Assembly (NCBI RefSeq): GCF_900112475.1
Contig: NZ_FOLW01000001.1
Coordinates: 186,001 to 250,000 of the forward strand
Origin: Pragia fontium DSM 5563 = ATCC 49100
GTDB taxonomy: Bacteria; Pseudomonadota; Gammaproteobacteria; Enterobacterales; Enterobacteriaceae
Direction of reading: 5' to 3'
DNA length: 64,000 nt
Below, piece by piece: positions 1 to 8,602 of the stretch. The position numbers were made by a program, and so were the translations under genes. The notes below the pieces were generated by a model. It did no database searches, had not been told where the DNA came from, and saw only the letters and a program-made list of their open reading frames with translations. Position 1 is the first letter of the stretch; every line of letters begins with the position of its first letter.

Positions 1-276
1 ATGGGGGGCTTCCACCAAATAGTTTCGATTCATATGTGCGACGCAAGGCATGCGACTAGTGATAACGACACCTAACAGGTGCGAGGACATCACCCACAGC
101 CGAAACAAAACGTATAGTGCTTTATGCACTATGCCATGCTTAAATAATTAATAAGCGCGTTACGTTGCATATACATGAAGTGAAATTTTTCGGGTTGCCA
201 ATGTCCAGGCAAATGTTCACAACATTTAATGCAACACGTGGTCAAAACTATGCGAAAAAACGCCAGAGGAAGAGTT
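1..276. other. Left window edge, upstream region of flgM
   Basis: No gene is recognised here. Frame +1 is open from the edge to a TAA at 74-76, which could be the tail of a gene lying to the left, but the 24 residues do not resemble FlgA, the gene expected in front of flgM. A perfect 7-bp inverted repeat (ATAGTGC / GCACTAT, 114-120 and 126-132, 5-nt loop) lacks a U tract, so it is either an operator-like palindrome or a weak hairpin. The flgM promoter should lie between this repeat and 276, but no clear sigma-28 or sigma-54 site was found. Confidence 0.4.
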
Positions 277-555
277 ATGAAAATCACCCATACTCAAATG
301 AATCACCAGCATTTGACAACAGCGCAAAATCAAAAGGCTCAGCCGACCGCAGAAACGGCTCAGAAACGCAATGTGGCATCACAGGCTAACGAAGCGTTAT
401 CGGAAACCGTTAAGGTAGCTCAAAAAGAGCTGGCCAGTATGCCAGAAGTTGATTTGCAGAAAGTTGCCGAGATCAAAGCCGCTATTCAGGATGGCAAAAT
501 CAATATTGACGCGGATGAACTGGCTGCGGCAATACAAAAATATTATCGGGGATAA
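277..555 (+). CDS. flgM: Anti-sigma-28 factor FlgM, lateral flagellar system
   Basis: A 92-residue protein that should hold the flagellar sigma factor (FliA/LafS) inactive until it is exported through the finished hook-basal body. The polar, disordered N-terminal half (Gln/Thr/Ala-rich) and the helical C-terminal half, with a VDLQKVAEIKAAIQDGKINID stretch near residues 58-78, match the FlgM sigma-binding region. The reading frame is open back to 229, but ATG 277 is preceded by a good ribosome site (AGAGGAAG), whereas the upstream ATG is not. It is followed 5 bp later by flgN, the usual order flgA-flgM-flgN. flgA itself was not found in the window. I assign it to the lateral (lfgM) set because the rest of the locus is of that type. 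Confidence 0.85.
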   Translation: MKITHTQMNHQHLTTAQNQKAQPTAETAQKRNVASQANEALSETVKVAQKELASMPEVDLQKVAEIKAAIQDGKINIDADELAAAIQKYYRG

Positions 556-560
556 CCTAA

Positions 561-989
561 GTGAAAACATTACAGGAGCAGGTGAAAGAGCTACTGTCCG
601 AGATCCAAAGCGATCGGAAGTACTATATCAAGCTTATTCACCTGCTTAAGCAGCAACATACGATGATCATCGAACGCAAAACGGATGCGATCGACGAGCT
701 GAATCAGCATATGACCACGATTTATAACCTGCTTGCTGAATCAACTAAAAAACGTATGGCCACTTTAAAAAACCTGTGCATCCCGCCTCATGCGGAAGGA
801 ATGCGCTTTTTGTTTTCTCGTCTACCGGCCACCCATCATATTCAAGCCAAAGCGCTGTGGGATGATTTGGAGCTACGAGTACGAGAATGTAAAGAGCTAA
901 ACGAGCGCAATGCCCATATCCTGACAATGCAACAGGATATTGTGAATACCATTTTAGGTCATGAACCAGATCCGATTTATCAGCGCTAA
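561..989 (+). CDS. flgN: Flagellar export chaperone FlgN (lateral system), GTG start
   Basis: A 142-residue, strongly helical, charged protein in the position and size of FlgN, the cytoplasmic chaperone that keeps the hook-associated proteins FlgK and FlgL soluble and hands them to the export gate. It begins with GTG, 5 bp after the flgM stop, so the two genes are co-transcribed and probably translationally coupled. Long heptad-like helices run through residues 1-80 and 105-140. Sequence conservation in this family is low, so the call rests on length, helical composition and position after flgM. Confidence 0.75.
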   Translation: MKTLQEQVKELLSEIQSDRKYYIKLIHLLKQQHTMIIERKTDAIDELNQHMTTIYNLLAESTKKRMATLKNLCIPPHAEGMRFLFSRLPATHHIQAKALWDDLELRVRECKELNERNAHILTMQQDIVNTILGHEPDPIYQR

Positions 990-1053
990 TCTGATGAGGG
1001 AAAAATAGTTTCCCGATTGATAGGTCATTAAACATGTTTACCGCTACATGGCT

Positions 1054-1094
1054 AAAAAAGCTTATCGTCATTTTACTAACGATGACATAAGCTT
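1054..1094 (-). terminator. Rho-independent terminator of the fidL-like gene
   Basis: An inverted repeat AAGCTTATCGTCAT / ATGACATAAGCTT (1058-1094, one bulged base) is followed on the minus strand by six T residues. It lies between the convergent flgN and fidL-like genes. The U tract serves the minus-strand operon; the hairpin may also slow plus-strand transcription. Confidence 0.75.
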
Positions 1095-1133
1095 ATTTAC
1101 CGCCTCCGCCGTTCATATCTATCAGTCATCTGC

Positions 1134-1601
1134 TTAGGATTTCGCACAGTAATAGTTCGGTATGTTATTACTTTCAAAAATATAATCGCCCGTTTTAAGT
1201 CGATGGATCTTTATCTTATACCCCGTATCTTTTCGCAAGAAGAAATCCAGTACTAAAGGCCTTAATAGCTCAACCAACCGGGGATTATTATCAAACGATT
1301 CTTTTGACGAAAAGGTAAAAACGTTATTTTCATGTTGATATGAAAAATTAATTTTCCGATTAATATTGGCAGCGACCTTCCCAGACTCAGATAAATTTCC
1401 CGTCACTTCTAATTCCCCATCCCCTCCCTCGAAAGAGTAATGCAAAACAACATTCAATAAATTATTTTTATACAGCACTTGGAGGTTACTTTCGCAAGAG
1501 AAATGGTCGTTCTGATACCAATAATATGCTTTAGGTAACAACGGTGATAACACCAGCATTATCACCAGAATGAGAGTAAGAGCCTGCCGTTTAGTTATCA
1601 T
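1134..1601 (-). CDS. FidL-like inner-membrane protein, partner of a ToxR-type regulator
   Basis: A 155-residue protein with one N-terminal membrane anchor (about residues 7-27) and a periplasmic domain of about 125 residues containing two cysteines (near residues 36 and 152) that could form a disulfide. Size, topology and position directly behind a ToxR/CadC-type gene match the FidL family, which accompanies MarT in Salmonella much as ToxS accompanies ToxR. The start overlaps the end of the regulator gene by 11 bp, indicating translational coupling. By analogy it would stabilise or sense through the regulator's periplasmic domain; that is inference. A hairpin terminator follows. Confidence 0.7.
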   Translation of the reverse strand: MITKRQALTLILVIMLVLSPLLPKAYYWYQNDHFSCESNLQVLYKNNLLNVVLHYSFEGGDGELEVTGNLSESGKVAANINRKINFSYQHENNVFTFSSKESFDNNPRLVELLRPLVLDFFLRKDTGYKIKIHRLKTGDYIFESNNIPNYYCAKS

Positions 1602-2367
1602 CTTCTGCCTTCATATAATATTTAGACTCGCAATAGACCCCGTGAGTAGAGATAGCTTTGTCACAAGTTATCACCGATACTCTTGGCGCAGTCCGATATA
1701 TTGTCAGATAAGAAAAGTGGCCAGGGGGGCAGGTTACCTTATTCTCTTGAATAAACGTGATGTAATTATTGGTGTTTTTCCCCCGGGCATAGAAAGTACA
1801 ATCGCCTATCTTATCCAGATATTGATAATCGGAAAAATATTCACCCTCACCGATATAGCTTGAGTACGACCACCAAGATAACCCGAAAAAGATGAATACC
1901 GCACAACACGTTAATAACCAAAGAAATCGCCGGCCAACAATCATATTGCTCTGAGGCAACATCGGTGATGAAACTACAGACTCTACAGTTGAAACAGGCT
2001 CAGCGACATGCGTATCATGACTGCCTTCATACGCAACGACTGAGACAGATTTTGATAGCGTAAGCCCTATTTTTGGTACGGTTTTTATCAATTCCTCCTG
2101 CAATCCGACTGCCTTTAACCCCTTCCTCAATATTGAAATATTCTGGTAAAAGGTATTGGCTGTGACATAGCTACCGTGGTTTTCCCATACTTCTTTAAAG
2201 AACTCTCGCTGCGTCACCACCCCATTTTGACGTTCAATCAATAACAAAAAACACATGCTGGCAGGCATATTGAGTGTCACAGCAGAACTGCTGTCATCAC
2301 GCGAAACCAGTAATGAACGTTCTGGATAGAACAGGATTGTATTATTAATTAGATAAGATTTTTCCAT
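1591..2367 (-). CDS. Membrane-bound ToxR/CadC/MarT-type transcriptional regulator
   Basis: A 258-residue one-component regulator. Residues 1-105 form an OmpR/PhoB-type winged helix; the segment around NTFYQNISILRKGLK and IKTVPKIGL is the recognition helix and wing typical of the CadC/ToxR family. A variable linker (105-145) leads to a single transmembrane helix (about 148-168, with a Trp/Phe-rich core) and a periplasmic domain with four cysteines (around 191, 215, 232, 245). Such proteins bind DNA while anchored in the inner membrane and sense periplasmic conditions. The next gene on the same strand is a FidL-like partner. The likely target is the autotransporter gene at 3713, as MarT activates misL in Salmonella; this is inferred from arrangement only. 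Confidence 0.85.
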   Translation of the reverse strand: MEKSYLINNTILFYPERSLLVSRDDSSSAVTLNMPASMCFLLLIERQNGVVTQREFFKEVWENHGSYVTANTFYQNISILRKGLKAVGLQEELIKTVPKIGLTLSKSVSVVAYEGSHDTHVAEPVSTVESVVSSPMLPQSNMIVGRRFLWLLTCCAVFIFFGLSWWSYSSYIGEGEYFSDYQYLDKIGDCTFYARGKNTNNYITFIQENKVTCPPGHFSYLTIYRTAPRVSVITCDKAISTHGVYCESKYYMKAEDDN

Positions 2368-3099
2368 TTAACAGCCACTTACGTAAAAACAATTTTACGA
2401 TTAAGATTCAGTTAAGATATTTAAGTCTAGATCAATAATGTCATTAAGACACAGTGGATAGGTTATTTTATCTTATTAAGATTTTTTCAGCGGCGATAAA
2501 CATACGCCATTCTACTTACCTCTTACTCTGCATTAATATTATCCCTCAGCCCGCCACTCTTTTTATTCCTTACTTAAGCAAAGTTCACTACCCAGAAGCG
2601 CACTGGCAGCTTAATCTTATTGCATCCCGACAGGCAGTAAGCAGTTTGTCAGTCAGGTCGGGGAAGATGCAAATAACGCATACTCCCCCTCTTACTTCTC
2701 TTCGTCAGCATAAATGATGTTGATAATGAAGAAAGCAAGAAAATACACATATAACTGTTTACTAGTCATAGCATTAGAACAGAAAACAGCCAAACAAGTT
2801 AAATATGGAGCTAAAGAATGATGACTATATAGATTTATACTCTTTCATAAGTAAAAGTTTAGCGTTTAATTCTTATTTATTTTGTAGTGAAAACACAGCC
2901 ACACCAGAAAGGAGCCTAAGTATCTTATTGAATGTTTACTCTCAATAATTTTTATATACAAAATTAAATATCAAGCAGGAAATAAAAACACATTTTTATG
3001 TTTATGTTTTTGCATGTTTGATAGTTTTTATATACATGTGTAAATTAGCGATGAATCTTCATAAGAATATTTAGCCCTGAAGTCATCTAAAATAAATAA
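2368..3099. other. AT-rich intergenic region between two divergent regulator genes
   Basis: About 730 bp with no convincing gene. An 87-codon open frame at 2454-2717 has no recognisable family features and no ribosome site. Base composition is markedly AT-rich, particularly 2720-3099. This fits a silencer (H-NS type) target and the promoters of the two divergent regulators, but no specific box could be assigned. Confidence 0.5.
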
Positions 3100-3513
3100 A
3101 TGGTTTATACGGATAAAATGGAAAAGAAAGCCTCCGGTTATTATATCGGGAAAGATGTACTTTTAGATATTCATCATAACATTTTAATGAACTTAACCGC
3201 CTCTCATAACGAAAGGTTAATCAGGACAGTTAAATTAAAAGGCACCATGATGAGACTATTGGTTTACTTGCTGGAGAATGCCGATAACAAACTGATATCA
3301 AACAATGATATTTTAGTCAACGTTTGGGATAACTTTAATCTAAAGTCTTCTTCACCACGGTTATGGCAGGTAATTAATCTATTGAAACTTAAGCTAATTA
3401 CAACAGGAGTACCTTATGACTTCATTACCAAGTCTGGCAATAAAGGTTACACCATAAGGGCTGAGCTTATCATGCCAATATATTACAACGAAAAGATTCA
3501 ATGTAATACATAG
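3100..3513 (+). CDS. Small soluble winged-helix (OmpR/CadC-type) DNA-binding protein
   Basis: A 137-residue protein that is essentially only a winged-helix domain. LLVYLLENADNKLISNNDIL (residues 51-70) and the helix around SSSPRLWQVINLLKLKL, followed by FITKSGNKGYTI, correspond to the trans_reg_C fold. There is no receiver domain, no membrane helix and no periplasmic part, unlike the ToxR-type protein at 1591-2367. ATG 3100 and ATG 3118 are both possible starts and neither has a strong ribosome site. It lies 199 bp upstream of and co-directional with the autotransporter gene, so a role in controlling that gene is plausible but unproven. It could also be a truncated relative of the neighbouring regulator. 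Confidence 0.65.
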   Translation: MVYTDKMEKKASGYYIGKDVLLDIHHNILMNLTASHNERLIRTVKLKGTMMRLLVYLLENADNKLISNNDILVNVWDNFNLKSSSPRLWQVINLLKLKLITTGVPYDFITKSGNKGYTIRAELIMPIYYNEKIQCNT

Positions 3514-3712
3514 CCTCAAGCCAATATAAATAAATTTCAAATAAATAGGTTAATTCAAATTAATCTAAAACAGAATTATTTCATCATGATTTATCCAGAG
3601 GATTTAAAATTATGATTTAAAAATTCCAAACAAATAAAAAAGCTTATTTGTTACCAAACCAAACAGAAACAACTTTTCTATATTTTTTATTTTTATTTAA
3701 GGTAGTTAAAGT

Positions 3713-6640
3713 ATGAACAAGATATATTCATTAGTCTGGAACACCACGTTGCAATCTTGGATCGCTGTATCTGAACTGACAAGATCCGGAAAAAAATCAG
3801 TACAATCAAATGGTATGATAACGGCCGCATTATTATTAATGCTGCCTTTTACTGCCAGCGCCGCCACCAATACCTGTACCGGTACCGGCCCCGTTACCGT
3901 GAGTGCAGGTAACAGCTGTACGATTGAATCAGTAACCGTTACGTCTTCTGGTATAGCATCGACAAACTCTGCGCTACAGGCTAGCGGAGCCAATACCATT
4001 ATGAACGCTACCAACGTATCGGCAACCAGTAACGGTAGTTCTGCCGGATACGCCAGCGCTGGTGGTGCAATAAATATCATTGGTGGTCTCTACCAGAGTT
4101 CGGGCACCAACAGACATGCCGTTGTCGCATCAGGGGATCAGAGTCAAGTTAATGTCAATGGCGCAAAGCTAATCGCGACAGGCGCATCTGCTGCTGGTGC
4201 ACAAGCCGTATATGCTGGTGCTACGGTAAATATCACCAACAGTGAAATCGAAAGCACGGGAACCTCAGCATATGGTGTATACGCTGTCAGCCAGGGACAA
4301 CTGAATATCACTGATAGTACCATCAAAACATCGGGGATCGGGTTAGCTAGCCTATATGCTGGTTCTCAGATCGTCGCTGGTAATACCAAAATTGAAGCCC
4401 AAGTTGGTGCTCAGGCCACCACAGGTACAACCATATCTATTAATGGCGGTTCAATGCTCACAAACGGGTATGGCCTCTACGCTAGCGGGACTAACGGCCG
4501 GGTTGATCTTTCTGACACCTCTACGACACAGATTATAACCATGAATGCTGATGGTACAGGTGCATACGCTCGCAGTGGTCATATCGCTCTCGACAATGAT
4601 GCAATATATACTCTGGGCACAGCCGCTTATGGGCTCTCCGCCGACACTAACGGTACCATCCATGCGAACAAAAGCAGCATCAATACCTCTGGCGTTAGCG
4701 CTTATGGCGTTTATGCCCTCAATGGTGCAAATATAGACTTACAGCAGAGTAACATTTCCACCGACTGTGAGCTTGCCCATGGTTTGGTCGTTAAGAATGC
4801 CCTGCCGATGACGCTAACAGGAAGTAAAATTACTACTCACGGTGCGGAAGCAACAGGATTTGTCTTAATGGGTCCCAATAGCGGCAATACTGGAGCAACC
4901 AAATACCAGCTATCACTGCTTGACGACAGTCATATCATTTCTAACAACGGTATTGGCGCAATTATAGACGGTGAAGCAGATATTGATGTTCGCAATGCCA
5001 GTTCGTTAGTTGGCGTAAGTGAGAGCGGTCTTGCACTGGATATTTTGTCAAACAGCAAGTTAAATATTCTATTTGAAAATGGCAGCCAGCTAAATGGTTC
5101 GGTACGCACTGCTGCGGATGGTACCAGCAATGTGACGCTACTGGATGGTTCTTTATGGATGCTAGCCGGTGACTCCAACATCAGCAATTTAAATAACTCG
5201 CGCAGTTCTATTATGTTTACCGGTTTGGATAATACGTTTAATACATTAACTGTTAATGGTGATTATCTGTCAGATAATGGCACCCTAAGAATCAGAACTC
5301 AGTTAAGCAGCGATGACTCATTGACTGATAAAGTGATCGTTAACGGCAACACATCTGGTCATACTTACCTACAGGTCAATAACAACGGCGGTACCGGTGA
5401 CTTCACCCATAATGACGGCATTCAGGTCATTCAAGTGAATGGCGCTTCTGATGGTGTATTCTCACTCGCTGAGCGTGTAGTCGCAGGTACTAATGAGTAC
5501 CTGTTATTTCAGGGTGGAAAAAGTACGGCAAATGATGGTAACTGGTACCTGCGTTCTGAAGTGCCTGCACCGGTTATCGTCCCACCGAAGCCTACCGAGC
5601 CTGAAAAACCGGAGACTGGCGAAACTGAAATACCTGGGTCCGTGGTACCGGAAAAAGTACGCCCGCCGGTGCGACCATCCAGCCTTTACCGTCCAGAGAT
5701 CGGCGCTTACCTGGGTAACCAGCTTGCAGCGACCAATATGTTCCGTCATACCCTGCATCAGCGTTTAGGTGAGCTGGATTTCAGTGAAGCACAGCGTACT
5801 TCAGAAGGTACCCCGGGCTCAGTCTGGTTGCGCGTACAGCGTAATGACTTCACCGCGGATACCGGCTCAAAACAGATCGATGTCGATACCACCACCGATA
5901 TTCTGCAGTTGGGCGGTGATCTGGCGCGCTGGAGCAACGGTGATAGCCGCTACCATTTAGGTGTGATGGCGGGTATCGGCCACGCAAAAACCGACGTTAA
6001 CTCTAACGTACTGAGCTACAAAGCCAAAGGTGACGTGGATGGTTATAGTGCCGGACTCTACGGTACTTGGTATCAGAGCGCCAGCCAACCTACCGGTGCC
6101 TATATTGATACCTGGCTACAATTTGGCCGCTATAACAACAGTGTGAAAGGTGATGGGCTGGCAACAGAGGAGTATGACAGCAAAACCTTCAGCGCTTCCG
6201 TTGAGGCTGGCTATGCCTTCGAAGCGGCTCGTGGCGAAAATTACGCTTGGTTTATCGAACCTCAGGCTCAAGTTATCTACACCAGCTTTGACGCTGATAA
6301 ACACCGTGAAAAGAACGGCACCCTAGTCACAACTAAAGATTCACAGGATGTCACTACCCGTTTGGGTGCGCGTACCTACATACGCCCAGTGACTCAATCT
6401 ACAGTTAGCATTCAGCCATTTGTGGAAACTAACTGGTGGCATCAGGCAGGTGATAATAGTATTGCCTTTAACAACAGTACGATGAAACTCAATAGTGCCA
6501 AGAACGTCTATGAGGCAAAAGTGGGTGCTGAAGTTGCGCTAAATAAAGGCTTCGGTATCTGGGGTAACGTAGGTAAACAGTTTTCCGCTGGCGAGCAGCG
6601 TGATGTATCAGGCCAGATTGGCGTGAAATACAGCTGGTAA
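3713..6640 (+). CDS. Type Va autotransporter (AIDA/pertactin-like adhesin) with extended signal peptide
   Basis: A 975-residue classical autotransporter. The N-terminus (MNKIYSLVWN, Trp16) is the extended ESPR signal found in type V secretion proteins, followed by a hydrophobic signal segment (about 34-50) ending in ASAA. The passenger (about 51-615) is rich in Gly, Ser, Thr and Asn and repeats motifs such as AYGVYA, as expected for a right-handed beta-helix. A Pro/Glu-rich linker (about 617-655) leads to a pertactin-type beta-barrel (about 659-975) ending in the aromatic residue Trp. It probably acts as a surface adhesin or in aggregation. A start site with weak SD (AAGG) precedes ATG 3713, and a strong terminator follows. 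It lies inside the flagellar locus with two regulators, an arrangement recalling marT-fidL-misL. Confidence 0.9.
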   Translation: MNKIYSLVWNTTLQSWIAVSELTRSGKKSVQSNGMITAALLLMLPFTASAATNTCTGTGPVTVSAGNSCTIESVTVTSSGIASTNSALQASGANTIMNATNVSATSNGSSAGYASAGGAINIIGGLYQSSGTNRHAVVASGDQSQVNVNGAKLIATGASAAGAQAVYAGATVNITNSEIESTGTSAYGVYAVSQGQLNITDSTIKTSGIGLASLYAGSQIVAGNTKIEAQVGAQATTGTTISINGGSMLTNGYGLYASGTNGRVDLSDTSTTQIITMNADGTGAYARSGHIALDNDAIYTLGTAAYGLSADTNGTIHANKSSINTSGVSAYGVYALNGANIDLQQSNISTDCELAHGLVVKNALPMTLTGSKITTHGAEATGFVLMGPNSGNTGATKYQLSLLDDSHIISNNGIGAIIDGEADIDVRNASSLVGVSESGLALDILSNSKLNILFENGSQLNGSVRTAADGTSNVTLLDGSLWMLAGDSNISNLNNSRSSIMFTGLDNTFNTLTVNGDYLSDNGTLRIRTQLSSDDSLTDKVIVNGNTSGHTYLQVNNNGGTGDFTHNDGIQVIQVNGASDGVFSLAERVVAGTNEYLLFQGGKSTANDGNWYLRSEVPAPVIVPPKPTEPEKPETGETEIPGSVVPEKVRPPVRPSSLYRPEIGAYLGNQLAATNMFRHTLHQRLGELDFSEAQRTSEGTPGSVWLRVQRNDFTADTGSKQIDVDTTTDILQLGGDLARWSNGDSRYHLGVMAGIGHAKTDVNSNVLSYKAKGDVDGYSAGLYGTWYQSASQPTGAYIDTWLQFGRYNNSVKGDGLATEEYDSKTFSASVEAGYAFEAARGENYAWFIEPQAQVIYTSFDADKHREKNGTLVTTKDSQDVTTRLGARTYIRPVTQSTVSIQPFVETNWWHQAGDNSIAFNNSTMKLNSAKNVYEAKVGAEVALNKGFGIWGNVGKQFSAGEQRDVSGQIGVKYSW

Positions 6641-6664
6641 CCCCAACTTATCGCAATCAACCAA

Positions 6665-6697
6665 CAACGCTCAGCTTATGCTGAGCGTTGTTTTTTT
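6665..6697 (+). terminator. Rho-independent terminator of the autotransporter gene
   Basis: A perfect 11-bp stem CAACGCTCAGC / GCTGAGCGTTG with loop TTAT is followed by seven T residues. It isolates the autotransporter from the convergent fliJ gene. Confidence 0.95.
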
Positions 6698-6783
6698 ATA
6701 TGGTAAATAAATATATCTCTGGCAAAACCAGTAGAAAAGATCATCACTCGGCAACATCGAGTGACTTGGAGAATATGAAGCAG

Positions 6784-7209
6784 TTAACGTCCGCGCAGCC
6801 AACACTGTGCCGATAGTGCATCAGTCACTTTCTGCTGTTTACGATCTTCTTCCAGTGCAATATCCGATTTTTGCTCATCCAACACCAGCTCAACGGTTTT
6901 CTCACGGCAGGCTTCTTTAACCAAATTTTCCTGTAAAACTTTGGCCTGATTATCCGCCATGGCAAATTCCTGCTGCTGCCAGTTAATCAAATAACGCAGA
7001 TGATTTTTATAGTGGGATTGATTATTCATCAGTATCGGTGAATCGCCCGGCTTAACCTGGGTATCGTCATTCAGGGAAGTCAGGGCATCAATATTGTTCT
7101 GATAACGCTGACAAAGCTGCTTTTGTTGGGAAAGCTGGCCGGTCAATTCCGACACCGCTCGACTACGTAGTTGCTTTAGCAGTTGCAGCGTTTTGATGGT
7201 TTGATCCAT
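6784..7209 (-). CDS. lfiJ: Flagellar export protein FliJ, lateral system
   Basis: A 141-residue coiled-coil protein at the end of the fliEFGHIJ operon. FliJ links the FliI ATPase hexamer to FlhA and helps recycle export chaperones in the cytoplasm. Nearly the whole sequence is predicted helical with many Gln, Lys and Glu residues, and length fits the family (about 140-150). It starts 73 bp after the fliI stop. Similarity is low in this family, so position immediately behind fliI is the main evidence. Confidence 0.8.
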   Translation of the reverse strand: MDQTIKTLQLLKQLRSRAVSELTGQLSQQKQLCQRYQNNIDALTSLNDDTQVKPGDSPILMNNQSHYKNHLRYLINWQQQEFAMADNQAKVLQENLVKEACREKTVELVLDEQKSDIALEEDRKQQKVTDALSAQCWLRGR

Positions 7210-7282
7210 GATGCAAGGTTTCCTAATTTAATACCGCATAAATTTCAGACGCTGAGTAAAAAGAGCAAAACCAAAAACAGGA

Positions 7283-8602
7283 TTATCCCCGACTAATATT
7301 CCCCAACTGTTCCACCACACTCCCCAGCGGCGCAGCTTCATCAGTTTCCTGACACAGAAAACGACTGATCGCCGGATGCAGGTTTACTGCGCGATCCGCG
7401 TCAGGATCGGCACCAGGCACATAGCCTCCCAGTGGGATAAGTGGTTTAATGCCCATATAGGTGGCATACAGTTGCTTCATGGTCCGGGCTGATTTCTGAT
7501 GATCTTTATCGGTAATCTGGCTCATACAACGGCTAATCGACTGACCAATATCAATCGCTGGATAGTGCCCGGATTCAGCCAGTTTACGCGACAGAACAAT
7601 ATGTCCATCCAGTACCGCACGGGCGCAGTCAACAATCGGATCCTGCTGATCGTCACCCTCGGCCAATACCGTATAGATCGCGGTCATTGAACCGTTACTG
7701 GCACTGTTACCCGCACTCTCCACTAGCTTAGGAATAATACCAAATGCTGAAGGCGGATAACCTTTGGTGGCTGGAGGTTCCCCCAAGGAAAGGGCAATCT
7801 CCCGCTGAGCCATGGCATAGCGGGTCAGGGAATCTACCAACAACAAAACATCCTTACCTTTGTCACGAAAATAAGCAGCAATCGTGTGGCAAAGCTCAGT
7901 TGCTTTGATACGCATCAGCGGAGACTCATCCGCTGGGGCGGCAATAACAATGGATTTAGCCATGCCCTCAGCTTTCAGGGAGTGCTCAATAAATTCTCTG
8001 ACTTCTCGGCCACGCTCACCAATTAAGCCAACAATAACCACTTCAGCCTGAGTCTGCCGAGTAATCATACCCAGCAACACGCTTTTTCCGACGCCACTAC
8101 CCGCCATCAAGCCAACGCGCTGACCTTTACCAATGGTCAGCAAACCATTGATCGCTTTAACTCCCACGTCTAACGGTTCAATGACTGGTTGGCGGGTCAA
8201 CGGATGAATTTGCGTCGGTTGAGGAGACAGAGGGGTATCACCGCTGAGTTTACCTTTGTTATCCATCGGTTCCCCCAGTCCATTGACCACCCTACCCAAC
8301 CAGCTATCGCCAATCTGGATATCCTGCTCTTTTTCACAGGGAAAAACCCGTGCTCCGGCAATTAAACCCATCGGCGATTTAAACGGCATTAAAAAGGTAA
8401 CGTCTCGGTCAAAACCAACGACCTGCGCATCGATTAACGTATGATCTGCCCCTTCAATACGGCAACGCTGGCCAATAGCCAGCCGACATCCTACACATTC
8501 CAGCAGAATGCCGTTTACCCGTACCAGACGCCCGGCCACCCGAGCCAGATTAATACTCTCAATTGACTTGAGCGCCTTATCCAAAGAGGAGAAATCAGTC
8601 AT
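7283..8602 (-). CDS. lfiI: Flagellar export ATPase FliI, lateral system
   Basis: A 439-residue F1-beta-like ATPase that energises early steps of flagellar type III export at the cytoplasmic face of the basal body. The Walker A motif is MAGSGVGKSVLL, Walker B is DVLLLVDSLTRYA, and the catalytic-region GERGREVREF follows the P-loop as in all FliI/SctN ATPases. ATG 8602 is preferred over an upstream ATG at 8632 because it matches the family N-terminus (MTDFSSL). It overlaps the fliH stop by 8 bp, a sign of coupled translation. FliH binds FliI as a negative regulator and docking partner. Confidence 0.95.
   Translation of the reverse strand: MTDFSSLDKALKSIESINLARVAGRLVRVNGILLECVGCRLAIGQRCRIEGADHTLIDAQVVGFDRDVTFLMPFKSPMGLIAGARVFPCEKEQDIQIGDSWLGRVVNGLGEPMDNKGKLSGDTPLSPQPTQIHPLTRQPVIEPLDVGVKAINGLLTIGKGQRVGLMAGSGVGKSVLLGMITRQTQAEVVIVGLIGERGREVREFIEHSLKAEGMAKSIVIAAPADESPLMRIKATELCHTIAAYFRDKGKDVLLLVDSLTRYAMAQREIALSLGEPPATKGYPPSAFGIIPKLVESAGNSASNGSMTAIYTVLAEGDDQQDPIVDCARAVLDGHIVLSRKLAESGHYPAIDIGQSISRCMSQITDKDHQKSARTMKQLYATYMGIKPLIPLGGYVPGADPDADRAVNLHPAISRFLCQETDEAAPLGSVVEQLGNISRG

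Noticed and set aside
1-76. Open frame from the window edge read as the end of flgA
   Set aside because: The 24 residues show none of the FlgA C-terminal features.
2454-2717. 87-codon frame, plus strand
   Set aside because: No ribosome site, no recognisable motif and AT-rich setting; treated as chance.
4030-5460. Repetitive DNA in the autotransporter gene, considered as a tandem repeat or CRISPR-like array
   Set aside because: The repeats are degenerate at DNA level and reflect the beta-helix protein motif; no regular repeat-spacer structure.
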